Shown in pieces: positions 26,955 to 38,600 of a DNA stretch of 64,000 nt. Source of the stretch: Hypoxylon rubiginosum (Eukaryota > Ascomycota > Sordariomycetes > Xylariales > Hypoxylaceae); the NCBI GenBank assembly GCA_902806565.1, contig CADCXA010000009.1:1-64000 (forward strand), in the 5' to 3' direction. The notes under the pieces were generated by a model. It was not told the DNA's origin. It saw only the letters and a list, made by a program, of their open reading frames with translations, and ran no database searches. Each line of letters opens with the position of its first letter. Position 1 is the stretch's first letter. Position numbers and translations under genes: made by a program.

Positions 26955-28300
26955 TTAACCTCCGACCCGATATGGTTCTATATGCACCGTTTGCAGCGTG
27001 GCTCTAACGTAGTTGATTCTCTGGACAGGCCATTCCTTCTTCATAATCAATTTATCTGTCGGAAACTTGTCGATGGTGTCGCCAGGGATATTTCCTGAAA
27101 TGCGAGAAAGCGTCCCGTTTGGTTGAGAAAATGCGAAGTGATTTCTGTAGCCATGGGTTTTCGCCCTTTGCAAAATTGCAACGCCTCCATTTAGATGAGC
27201 TATATAGAGCCTAACTGTAGGATGTATTAGGTGCCGAGAGGAACTGTCCCATTTCATCCACGTGTCCGACAGCGAGCTAGTCCGTGTCGAGGATGAGGGG
27301 AGTTTAAAACTCCTGGGCTCTCATATAGTCGTAGTCATAGGGATACGGTGGGTATGATTTGGCATGAGACCCTTCAACGATGTGTCCGACTAGAGAGGAG
27401 CTACCGGTGTACTCGTAAGGAGGAATCGTTTCAAGATTGCCCAGGCCCCATGGAATCGACTTTGTCCCGAGTTCCGTCAGTGCTATAAACAGCGCTACGA
27501 CCAGTATACGTGAGATATTCGAAGACTTGCTGTCTGGCGAGATGAGATGACTGCGAAGAGCGGATCATCACCTGAAGAGTGTTGGTCACCGGAATGGTCA
27601 GGCATACTAGTGTATGCAGTTTCGACAACGTCCTGGGCTCAAACATCGTCAGAGTGATTGAATGGCCATAAGAGCTTGTTGATGTGCGAACGGTCGAGGA
27701 TAGAGTCCAAGTTGGAGACGAGCCATGCTTGATAGAGACTCGTCGAATCGTTGCCGTTAGTGGTGAGTACTTCCGAAACGGGCATCAAATGATGAAATCT
27801 GAGGACGGGCGCGATGGGGAGACGGACGGACGGTATCGTAAGATGAACTAAGCCCATTTTTTGCATCAAGGTCAACCTCGACCCGCCCATCCCAGCCACT
27901 ACATCTCCTTGTGTTTCGGGCATGTATTCCAAATTTAAGACCCTCGCGTAAGTGGCTGGTAGGAAACTTGGTCATTTGTTATGATGGCCCATCCGCTTAG
28001 TTCCCAGCGAGAGATACGAACGTTGTTTTCAAAGCAGCCACGTAGCCAGGGGCCTTGTATACCGTCGGATGCGTCGTTACAGGCCGCAGGACTTCGTTCG
28101 AGAGGATCGCCGGATAATGCAATACAAGTACAGCGGCGATCTTTGTCGCCAATGTTTCCCCAAAGGACGGTAACCTCCTTATCTGTCCACTCCAACTTAT
28201 GTTGAAGATCACCACCGCCTTGCACATCGACGACGCCGTTCCGATCGATGATATAATGGTACAGGCATGTATTTATTCGATGAGGATCTCGGCATACCAA
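26955..28300 (-). pseudogene. Unidentified decayed coding block
   Basis: On the minus strand several overlapping open frames (28,300-27,935; 27,975-27,757; 27,932-27,639; 27,646-27,431; 27,257-26,955) have protein-like composition with Trp, Gly and Pro. One example is VDVQGGGDLQHKLEWTDKE in the first. They change frame repeatedly within 50-200 bases without matching splice sites. A further frame without ATG, ending about 27,314, reads SYPPYPYDYDYMRAQEF. This looks like one or two dead genes with frameshifts. No family is recognised, and an intact gene with many short introns cannot be fully excluded. Confidence 0.35.
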
Positions 28301-28813
28301 GTATAACTCCTTTACTCATGTAGTACGTGAGTATTACTCCGCCGTCGATCCCCGAACCTCAGGAAGTAGGTATATTACCTGTCAGGTAGCCAGGTACGTA
28401 CCTACCTAGGTATTTCCCGCCCGCCGCCGCCAACGTCAACATGCCAAACCCATTTTCGAGAGCCACAATCAATTTGCCTTCTACCGAGCTCCTCGGCCAT
28501 TTCACGTCTTACGTGTAGACACCCATGCACTAAACGCTTCTGGTAGAGCATGATATGATTTAGTAATTTCAACCCTAAGCATACTGAGGCCTATTCGCCA
28601 CCCGAGCCGATCTGTATGCGGATGATACGATGGCTTGCATAGGATAGTATGAAAAGTGAACATCTAGGTAATAAAATCGTATGGCCCAAGTATAAAATTG
28701 CAAGTATTTCAACACCAGTTTTGAGCGAGTTCTTCCGCGCCATGCACTCCTGATTACTCTACGGAGAATAATGAACACCCTCTCCCTTATTTCCATTCAC
28801 ATACTCTTCAATC
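28301..28813. other. Intergenic region with CCTAGGTA-type palindromes
   Basis: No gene seen. Around 28,369-28,413 lies a cluster of AGGTA/TACCT words (GGTACGTACCTACCTAGGTA), the same kind found around the PKS and P450. The last 100 bases form the upstream region of the decarboxylase-like gene. Confidence 0.5.
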
Positions 28814-30108
28814 ATGGCAGCCACAGTCACGAACAGCCCTCGTCGAGTTGGCGGCTGGCTACCCCCCAACTCTCAAGTCTTGCTCGATTGGGTAACCAAA
28901 ATTATCAACCGCCCCAAAGCAATTCGGCCTTGGCCGCAGGAAGCCAAGGATTTTCAGAATCTCATCGAAAACTCTGCCGAGCTTCGTATGCTGGCTTCGG
29001 CTATGTTTGACGAGGTTCCCAACAAGCCACCCTACAACCAGGATCCAAACCACACCGGTCAGATCCGAAGTTATCAACATATGCTATCTTTGATCGCCTA
29101 CATCATGTGCGAGGTTGCTCCGGAATGGAGCCGGACTGAATACGATTCCGGCTTGACCGGCTTCCCGTTCAATGCTATCCTAGACTGGCCCATGGCTACA
29201 CCCAGCGGGTCTTGAACAAAGGGCCTGAAGGGTGGCTCAGCGACGACGCATTGAAACAAATTGCGAAAGACACCAATGTCTCAGGTCGGCCGAATCATTC
29301 ATTCGAATACCTCTTCGACTGCGATACCGCTGACCCGCATTACGGCTACGCCCACTGGGATGCCTTTTTCACCAGAGCCTTCCGGAACATCAATGTCGAC
29401 CGACCAGTTGAAGAGGCACTTAATCCACGTTGGATTGTAAACTCGTGTGAATCTCAAGCCTTCGCACTACAGGACAACGTGCGGAGGCTCGATACCTTTT
29501 GGTTGAAAGGACAGCCATATTCGGTAGCTGAGATGACGGCGCTTGATGATGGAACGGTAGACAAATTTGTTGGCGGCACCGTCTACCAAGCTTTCCTAAG
29601 CGCTACATCTTACCATCGCTGGCACTCACCCGTGACGGGAAAGGTCGTATATGCCAAGGTCATTGAGGGAACATACTTTTCCGAACCCACAATCACTGTA
29701 TATACTAATCCTGATGGCCCAGATCCAATCGCGCCCAACCAAAGTCAAGGCTATATAAGTCATGTCGCAACGCGTGCGGTATACCTGATCGATGCCGGAG
29801 ATCCCGTCGGTCTGGTGTGTGCTATCTATATTGGCATGGCTGACGTATCCACATGTGAAATGGGGCAGAAGTACGACAGGAATGAACTGAAAGTCATACC
29901 TCTCGATCCCGTAAATAAAGGAGTTGATGTCAACAAAGGAGACGAGATCGGGATGTTCCACCACGGTGGTTCAACACATTTCCTTTTATTTGGGAAGGAC
30001 TTGAAATTGCAGTTTGTTCCTCAAGCGTTCCTCGAGACCGCAACGAGCAACCTGCCGCTTCGGAGTAAATTGGCCTATGTTGATCCGGATGGTAGAATAC
30101 TTGCTTAG
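28814..30108 (+). pseudogene. Phosphatidylserine-decarboxylase-like gene, broken by a frame-changing deletion
   Basis: Member of the pyruvoyl-dependent decarboxylase family that includes PSD and fungal PsiD-like aromatic amino acid decarboxylases. The N-terminal part (28814-29215) reads PPYNQDP to FPFNAILDWPMATPSG, then meets TGA. The rest continues in another frame from about 29,209 (VLNKGPEGWLSDDALK) to 30,108. Relatives have about 25-30 residues between these blocks, so a deletion with frame change seems to have occurred; no GT-AG intron fits. The C-terminal part keeps SYHRWHSP (active-site His), VGLVC, ADVSTCE and the self-cleavage motif GGSTH (Ser codon 29,971-29,973, source of the pyruvoyl group). 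A downstream start is not obvious because the second frame's first codon is TTG. Substrate cannot be told. Confidence 0.75.
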
Positions 30109-31231
30109 TTACTATGATGAGTTTCCAGTACTAACGCTGTCACATCATATTTGAAAACAACTATAAGTACTTCTTGCGCAAGGCCGGTTAGTGGATCTAT
30201 GGGGGTAGTAGACCAGCCTACCAGGTACCTAGGTGGTGTTAACAATATACGTTCGCTACCGTCATCGTATGATTTAAAATGTATTTTTCTTGGCGTCGGA
30301 TATTACATACCAATGACAGTCCATATTCATGAGCTCGAACTGACTTGTACGATGCGGCTTGGTATTTAGCAGATGAGATAGTATCTGGTTTCATCACGGC
30401 CTGGGCAACCAAGGCTCGTTGTGCTGTGCCAAGCCTGCATTGAACAACTTCTCACCGTAGAACTCAGGCCCAACGTCCCACAGTAACGGCTCTTGCATTA
30501 CCAATATTAGGTGCGAAGAGGGTCCAGACCTCCACGTTGGCTTGTGGCACAACGGGATATATAGTGCTGCAAAATATGTGACGGTAGCTTGAAGAAGAGG
30601 GGAATTCCATGTTTTGCCGGCTGTGAGACCTCGGGATCGGTTCGCTGCATGGTAGCGCTGACACTCATATACGGAGTACCGCAGTTCCAGCGGCCAGCCG
30701 TGAATCGACATTTACTCTGGCTATGAAAGAAGTCAAGTACGGCTTAGGTCTTCTCCGGCGTCGGCCTTTCCCCCGCCATCGAAGATTATAATGGCAAAGA
30801 TCGTATAAGAGGCTGGGTCAAAGCCTGCTCGCCTGCGTCTGCGTCGGCGAACAAGAAGTAAAAGGACGGAGACGTACATATTGCCGGCTAGCTGAACTTA
30901 CGGCTAAGAATTTCGTCTATTAGGATGACAGCGTGGCTCCAATATCGAGATTGATAGGCGGGCACGGAGATCGAGACAGTGACAACGTCATGGTAGTCCA
31001 TCGATTCCGCCAAGGCGGCCGAAGATGGAATACCGTGGAGACAAAATGTGTCGGTAACCCCTCACAGTGAGAGTGAATTACGAAAGAAGGACTTCGCTTT
31101 GCTTCCGCACTTAGCATATGGGTAGATTTAAAGAGTCTGCTTGAACGAGTGACATACGTGAGCCAGAGCTCTACATCAACTCAAATCAACTTCTCTAGGT
31201 GAACATCTATTGACATTGACGGGATCCAAAC
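30109..31231. other. Intergenic region with a possible gene scrap
   Basis: No intact gene. A palindromic GGTACCTAGGTGG lies at 30,224-30,236. On the minus strand, frames at 30,711-30,394 and 30,664-30,464 contain protein-like pieces (for example VEVWTLFAPNIGNA and VGPEFYGEKLFNAGLAQ) that would join only with a frameshift, so a small dead gene is possible. The remainder holds the upstream region of the carboxypeptidase; no clear promoter box was found. Confidence 0.4.
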
Positions 31232-33195
31232 ATGTTTTTGTGGGCTGGCATTTGGCTCTACTTTGGCGTATTCGCCGGAGCGCAACATCGCGCGAACCCT
31301 TCCACCAACTCCAACGATGGTGTTGAGCTATCCTTCAAAAAAGTCCCAGTATGTTACTATTCTCGAGTAGATGAAAGACCGTTCTGTGGCTTCTTGTCTC
31401 CCCTGACGATAACGCTGACCACCGCCTCGAGCGTCACTAGCCTGATGTATGTGGTGACGCCAGCTCCTATGCTGGCTATGTGAAGTTTCCGCCCAATTCT
31501 ATGAAAGATACCGCCCACGACTATCCTATCAACACGTTCTTTTGGTATTTCGAAGCCCAGAATGACCCTCGTAACTCTCCTCTGGTCATCTGGATGAATG
31601 GCGGGCCGGGCGCTTCGTCCTTGCTTGGGCTTTTCACGGAAAACGGGCCGTGTAACATCACACGCGACCTTATACCGCAACGGAACGATTGGTCCTGGAA
31701 TAAGGACTACAATATTCTCTATGTTGACCAGCCAGTCCAAACTGGTTTCAGTTATGACGTCCTTACCAATGGCCTCCTGGATCTAGAGACGGGCAACATT
31801 TACCCAGCGAGCCCCGATGATCCAGGAAGCAGCACTTTGATTCCCGGGATCTTTGGGAGTCAAGAGGTCCAGTCGACTGCCAATACTACTGAGACTGCGG
31901 CGAAACATTTCTGGAACTTTCTTCAGCAGTGGACCGGAAAATTCACTCAGTACGATACCAGTGACCACGCCATCAGTATCTGGACGGAGTCTTACGGTGG
32001 ACGGTATGGGCCGAGCTTTGCCGCCTACATTCAAGAGCAAAACTCTCGAATTCGGAGTGGTTCTTTGGATGATGCCAAGGTTATCAACCTCACAGCACTT
32101 GGCATTATAAATGGATGCGTCGACCTGCTCACTCAAGAAACATCCGACCCAGAGTTTGCCTACGACAAAAACTCCTACAGTATTTCCGGTATTACCTACG
32201 ACAGCTATACAGCTGCCATGGATGCATACTCGCAACAAGGTGGCTGCCGAGACCAAATCCTCGACTGTCATCGCCGTGCAAAAGCCCAGGACCCAAGCAT
32301 GTACGGCGATGATGCCGAGGTCAACAAAGCGTGTGAGGAAGCAAGCAGCTTCTGCCAAAATGAGGTCGAGGGACCTTACCAATATAGTAAGCAATGGGCT
32401 TTCTACGACATCGCACACTGCTATCTGGATGCGTTCCCCGGAAATGAATTCTTGGACTACCTTGCCAACGAAGATGTACGCAATAAGCTGGGTGTACCTG
32501 TCAACTACACCGAACTCTCCAATACTGTCGGCAAAGCGTTCAATCTCACAGGAGATTACGCGAGGAGGGACCCCAGTGGCTACCTCGAAAACATCGCTAC
32601 GCTCCTAGACTCCGGTGTTCAAGTAGCCATGGTACACGGCGATCGAGATTTTGCATGTAACTGGATCGGCGGCGAGCGAGTTAGTCTGAACATAGATTAT
32701 AAACAAAGCGAAGCTTTCAAGCATGCTGGGTATGCGGACGTAACCATAGACGGTTCGAGCCCAGTAGGACAAGTCCGCCAACATAACCTGTTCTCTTTCA
32801 CTCGGGTCTACCAGTCTGGTCACATGGTTCCCGCGTATCGACCAGATGTTGCCTATAGCATTTTCCACCGCACTATGCAGCTTAAAGACGTCGCTACCGG
32901 TAATGTCACCATCACGGAGGAGTACTCTACGACTGGCTCTCCCAACTCAACCACTACCCTCAAGGCGCCTCACGTTCCTTCGGTGACGTGCTACTTGAGG
33001 GGGATGGCCTCCACATGTGCTCAGAACCAAATCGAAGCTATAAAAGAGGGGAGTGTCAGCATAGAGAACGGCGTGATAGTATCACCCACCCCTTCGCCAA
33101 ACCCATGTCCCGACCTTCCATACCTCTTGGGGGAAGTGCAAGGCAATTTTGAGGGAGAGAACCAAGTCGTCTTCGACGCCCGAGAGGAATTGTAA
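31232..33195 (+). CDS. Secreted serine carboxypeptidase (peptidase family S10)
   Basis: Two exons (31232-31348 and 31441-33195, with a 92-bp GTATGT...CACTAG intron) give 623 residues. An N-terminal hydrophobic segment ([17 protein letters not shown]) is a likely signal peptide, so the product is secreted or vacuolar. Family landmarks are the oxyanion-hole block [10 protein letters not shown], the nucleophile in TESYGGRYG (Ser223), catalytic Asp442 in GDRDFACNW and His500 in [11 protein letters not shown], all present. Many Cys and several NxS/T sites fit a secreted glycoprotein. Family members remove C-terminal residues from peptides; some plant relatives are acyltransferases, but nothing here shows that. 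The length is on the long side, with a C-terminal extension after about residue 545. Convergent with the GTPase gene, 239 bp apart. Confidence 0.92.
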
Positions 33196-33434
33196 TAACC
33201 TGCCACCCGTGTTCTCCTATTTCTTCTTCCTGCCGCCGTTCATTCGCTACAGTTTACCATTGAGCTTTTCTAGGCCAAAGCGGTGAGGAATAGCAAAGAA
33301 CACCACGCCCTAAAAGATGTGACGAACAATCGAATCTGCTTCGGCATTCCATTCCTTTGGCGTATCCAAGACGGAACTAGTTGTTTTCAAATATATTTGT
33401 CGAAGATATATTTGTCGAAGATTTCGAAAGACAG

Positions 33435-34726
33435 TTACATGATAGTACAGAAACCTCTTTTCTCAAGCGCATTAATTCTTTCAGTCAGCGACTTGACTGC
33501 ATCCTCGTTCATTCGTCTCTCATCCGCCAGCGTCCTCTCCATGTCTCGCAACATTTTCTTATAGTGCTGTTCGAGGGCGGCTACAGCAGCCTTATTCTCT
33601 TCCGCCGAGGTTCGCAGCAACATCTCCTTCATGCCGGCGAGCTCTGCCTGATGCTGTTCCTTCATCCGTGAGAGTTCGACCATGATCTCTTTGCCAGCCG
33701 CCGTGTCCTTGAGCGCCTTGTTGCCGCTGCCCATCTCCTCCTGCAGCTGCAAGTAGAAGGGCTTATTTTTCACAAGCATGGACGCAATCTGCTTGGCGGA
33801 GCCCTCGGTGCCATCATGCCGAGAATATTTAGCACCGAAAGCCATCAGGACGCTCCAGAACTTGGTCTTTAGTTCCTGCTCGCGTTTTACACGCTCCTCT
33901 TCGGTGTCCTTGTCCCACATGCTAGTCGTCAGCACCACGTTCTTGAGGTTCTTTTCTCCGGTCAGCTTCCGAAACATGTCGAGGTTTCTGGTCGCGTGGT
34001 GAGTGACACGATTATCCGAAATAGGATGGAGGTAAATTATGCCTGATAGACGTATCTCCTGCGAGTAAGCCGCAGCTAGATAGTCGGCAATCATCTCGAG
34101 GACTTCAGTGTCTGAAAGATACGTGTCTGAGAAGCCGGGGGTGTCAACGAAGCGGACGGTACGGCCATCGAGCATGGTCTCCACAACTTGGATCTCTTGA
34201 GTACCTTTTAAGGTATTTAGTTAGCTAACCTAAGAATTTCCTATCAATCCAGTCGTCTTACATGAAGTAAGACCGTAGCCTATCTTTAGATCTGTTCGCC
34301 CCGTCACCTTTGAGATGAATGTCGTCTTCCCGGATCCAGTCATCCTACATAGTCATATGGTAAGATAGATATTCGCCGATTTGCTTGACGAGGTAAGCGT
34401 ACGTACCCCATCACGGCGATTAACACGACCTCCTTACTGCCCCACCTCTTGCGTAGCGACTGCAGACCGGGGATATCTCCGAAACCAGCTAGGTAACTCG
34501 CGTTACTCCTATCTTCGGTCTGCGTATTAAACGTTGAGACGTAGGAGCCATCGAGGATGAGGTCTGAATCGGTGGCGGAATCGTCATCCGAGATCGTTCT
34601 CGGAGTTCCTCGCTGCTGGCTTTGCTGAGGAGGTTGCCTTCGCTCGGGCTCCTGAGGAGAGGCTGCCGAGTCATCGTAGGCCTCAGCCATGTCAATCTTG
34701 GCAAATTCGTCGTCGATTATTGTCAT
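33435..34726 (-). CDS. AIG1/IMAP-like GTPase with coiled coil and CaaX end
   Basis: Three exons on the minus strand (34726-34407, 34344-34262 and 34204-33435; introns 62 and 57 bp, the second with a CTAAC branch site) give 390 residues. Start chosen at the first ATG, 34,726. Residues 1-100 are acidic and Gln/Pro-rich, probably disordered. The P-loop GMTGSGKTT (107-115) appears only after splicing, then LTSCTQEIQ (switch I area), DTPG (155-158, G3) and TTSMWDK (227-233, G4-like). A long heptad-like helix of about 75 residues (306-381) is a likely coiled coil. The last four residues, CTIM, form a CaaX box typical of farnesylation, suggesting membrane attachment. Fungal relatives are poorly characterised. 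A role in the polyketide locus is not indicated. Confidence 0.85.
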
Positions 34727-35610
34727 CTTGGTAGCGTTCAACGCGTGTTATTCCCTGTGTTGGTGTTTAAAATGCCTGTTCTTTACTTTGAAGAGAACTG
34801 ATCGAAAAAAAGAACTTTGGGGTTTAGAGTTTGGGTTAGGCAGCTGTTACGTCACTGATTAGACAGCGATTAGCGCCCAAGCGTCAATGACCTCCAATAA
34901 GAATCTGTACATAACATCCTCTGTTGGATACCCAGGTAGATAATAAATCCGAGACGAAACGTCGCCTGTCGGACGATTCGGTCGAGTGAGAAGTTATAAA
35001 GGAATACCGGTCGCGCTATATGCTTATTATATTAAGTAGGTGCCCAGTTAGGTCGAGATCCGACCAAACTCCTAACCGCCCTGTAACTATGGGCCGTACC
35101 ACTCACTAAGTGCACGAAGACACGTCCCATCTACTCGTACACCTTCCCGAACCTACCCCTTCAGGTCTCGACGCCAATCTGACTAAATTCAACGCCAATC
35201 TCGGGCTTGATAGAATCATCTGGACCAGCTTGCACGAAGCTCCGGACGAACTTGTCAACGAACTCGTCAAGGGTCGTGGGCCGGAAAGCTGTCTCCGGCT
35301 CTCCCTGCCGTCCAAACCCGTGTCGGTATAAGGGGGCACAGTCTCGACAACGTCCATGCTGTTTCTCGCAGCCTCCGGGGCAAAGCTTAGCTACCTACTA
35401 GCGCAGGATCCTTTTCGGCGCTACGATTCCGGCCTTACACGCATAGGGAGGGACGTAGGAACTATCTGCGAAGAAGATGGTAGTCCGTGCCCGAATTACC
35501 GTATTATTCCGCAATCATACCTTACTTTACGGAGGTCGCTTTCAAAAGTTCTTTCCACAGTGCTGCTTACAGTGCGAAACGGTAGTACGTACATGTACCT
35601 ATCTATGTAC
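34727..35610. other. Intergenic region between GTPase and PKS genes
   Basis: Contains the GTPase upstream region on the minus side and the PKS 3' flank. A minus-strand segment at about 35,380-35,170 reads protein-like in two frames (TTLDEFVDKFVRSFVQAG is one part) before stops at about 35,170. It may be a scrap of a dead gene downstream of the PKS; the family is not recognised. At 35,585-35,620 there is a GTACGTACATGTACCTATC motif cluster next to the PKS stop codon. Confidence 0.4.
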
Positions 35611-38600
35611 CTATCTATATTTTTCCGCCAACTCCTTTGATAGCCTTTTCCCAAGAGCTTCCAGCGTTCCCATTGCCATCATATCAAGCACGCTGATATT
35701 TAAACCAAACACCGCCTTCCACCACGCGCGCATCTCTACAGCAACCATAGAGTCCAATCCTAAATCAACAAGGCTCAGAGCAATGTTCGGATCCTTCTCA
35801 GGCTTCAGTAGTAAGGCAAATAACTTTCTCCCAATCTCATACGAGAGCAGGACCGGGGCTTCTGGCGCCTCAAACAACTCTGGGTTCGCCTTGCCACTGG
35901 ATAAAAGTTCCTTCAACTTACTGTTGCCACTAGTATATGCTCCGTCCATGTTCTTCCCTTGGGAATTGTGGTATATCGCCATTCGAACGTCGCTACGAAG
36001 TCGTGCGCTACTATCGGGCCTGCTGAGAGGGACAGCAGGCGACAGGCCAAGCAGAATTCCAGTTGTGTCATTGTCGACCCAGGGAGACGCAGAGCTCTCG
36101 CGTTGACGTACCATCTCTGGGCAGTGGGATATGACCGCCCCGAGCGCCTCTAGAAGCTCTTCTTCCTTCACTGACCGCCAGCCGTTTCCCTGCATCATCC
36201 TCAAGAGGGCTTCGTTATTGAATAAATATCCAACGCCTTCCATTGCACCAATGTCAATAGTAGAACAGCGCAGTCCCAACCCGTGGCGGTACCGTGCAAA
36301 GGCATCCAGAAAAGCATTCGCAGCGGCATAATTTGTCTGTCCTGGCTGTCCTACTACTCCTGACAGCGAGCTGAATAGCACAAAATGGTCGAGGACTATC
36401 TTCCGTGCGTATGTCGCGTCGTGTAGGTTCCACGCTCCCTTTATCTTTGGGTCCGTGGTAATCTTCCAGTCATCAATATTCATTCCTAAGAATCCCCGGT
36501 CGCGGAGAACCATGGTCATCTGCATGACCCCTTTTAACGGTGCTGGATTTCCATCTATGGCACGTGCTACATCGGTAGCATTTGTGGCGCTTCCACGAAC
36601 AAGCCGGACATGACAACCCATACCCTCGAGCATGTGGACGAAGTCGCAATGAGTAGGGTTATTGCCAGCAGTCCGTGATAAGAATGTCAAGTATCTCGCA
36701 CCATGTTGCACCATCCAGATCGACACTGAGCGGCCCAGTCCACCAAGTCCTCCAACCAGGAGATACGAAGCTAACGGGTCAAGCTTAGTCGAATCCCTGA
36801 GCACCATCATGGTATCACCAAGTTCGGGCCGACCCTCGCTATTGCGGAGAGTGACCACGAACTTACCGATGTGGTTGCCTTTCTGGAATGATCGTAGCGT
36901 GTCCTCAACGGTTGGTGGACCGGAGACGCTGGCAAGGCGTATTGGCTTGATTAATCCTCGGCTATAGTAGTCCATCATAGTCTGTAGGACCCTATCGTTC
37001 CAGATATGTCAGTATAACAATTTAACAGGTAGTCTTCGAAATCATCACGGAGCTGGTTTCTACCTACGTGCCGATGAGACCAGGTTTCTCTTCACTTATC
37101 TGGAGGATGTTCACACAGCAGTAGCTGCGGCTCGCCAGGAAGCCTGTCATATCCAGCTTGCCTGCATCAAGCAAGTCTCTGACACCAATTTCCACCATTA
37201 TTCCGAACCTGGCAATGCACCGCCAAGTTGCATGCAACAGCTCGCCAGAAAGAGAGTTCAAAGCTACGTCGACGCCTCGACCTTTTGTTTGGTGCATTAG
37301 ATCATTGACGAATGTAGTATTCCGTGAGCTGAATATGTGATCCCTCGGTATATTTAACTCATTCATTAAATATACCGCTTTTTCGTCACTGCCAACTGTC
37401 GCGTATATCTCGGCCTCTTGCATTCTGGCAACTTGGATAGCAGCGAGACCAACGCCACCACAAGCACTGTGAATCAGTACAGACTGTGAGATAAATACAT
37501 TAGCGTACAAGTCGCCGTAACTCTCCTTACGTGTTTTCACTCTTACCTGACCTTTACCCAAACGTGCTACGTGAATCAGCGAATAGATCGCAGTCCCAAA
37601 GACCAATGGCATTGACGATGCATCAGTGAGGGTCATGCCGTCTGGAATATTTTCACATAGCGCTTCGGAGATATTCAGAGTCGTCGAGCAAGCCCCACTG
37701 CCGACAAATACGACACGGTCACCCTTGCAAAACTTCTTAACATACGGCCCGATATTTTTGACAATACCAGCAGCCTCATAGCCAAACGTGGGCTCGCGGC
37801 TCTGAAGTTCGACAAGGCCCGTAGCTACCAAGACATCCTAGTAGCAGCGTTAATAACCTATGATATACCTCAGGAACAGGTTTGCAGCGAATAACTTACT
37901 CTAAAGTTCAATCCAACTGAATGGACCTCAATTTCGACTTCGTCGTTCTTTAAGCTTACCGTCGGCTGTACTACCCAATGCAGCGAATCTAGACGTCCAG
38001 TCCGGCTGATCCTCAGAGCAGCCTCATCACACGACTCTGCGTAAAGATGCGTATCACTGTACGAGAAGGGAAAAAACCGACTTACTCGAGTCCAGCCTTG
38101 GCTGATATTATATTCAAAGTCGGGGCCAAGGATTTCGCCCACCTCTCGCTTTTGGAACGCGTGGTAAACCTTGGCTAATGCCACGACATCCATAGTGGTA
38201 TGCATGTCATCTATTTCGCATGTAGCGAAGTCGATCCCCATCTCAACTCGAATGGATCTGGCAAAACCAAATACCATGGCATATGCTGGATTTTTGCATT
38301 GATTCTTAGTGACCCAGAATATACTCGACTCCGAGTTTTGAAGATTCTCGAGCAGGATCTTGAGCCAGTTCAAGGAAGTCGAATCAATTGTCTCAAAGAA
38401 AGGGCCATCCATGTCGACGAGCATAATCACGTCTTGGTTCGGTGTGGTGGCTTGATCCATTGAACAATGGGATACCTGGAAACCTAGCGCTGCTAGGTCC
38501 ATTCCGAGCTGATCTTGCTCGTCGCTTTTGCCACTGCCATGAATAATGGTCACTGGCCTTAGGGCATTTTCCTTGTGCTTTACCCTTGCCATCGTGATTG

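Noticed and set aside
29180..29260. An intron to explain the frame break in the decarboxylase-like gene
   Set aside because: The only GT...AG in the junction would be about 13 bases; larger choices remove conserved residues.
34340..34741. Start of the GTPase at 34,741
   Set aside because: That codon is TTG; the first ATG in the frame is at 34,726.
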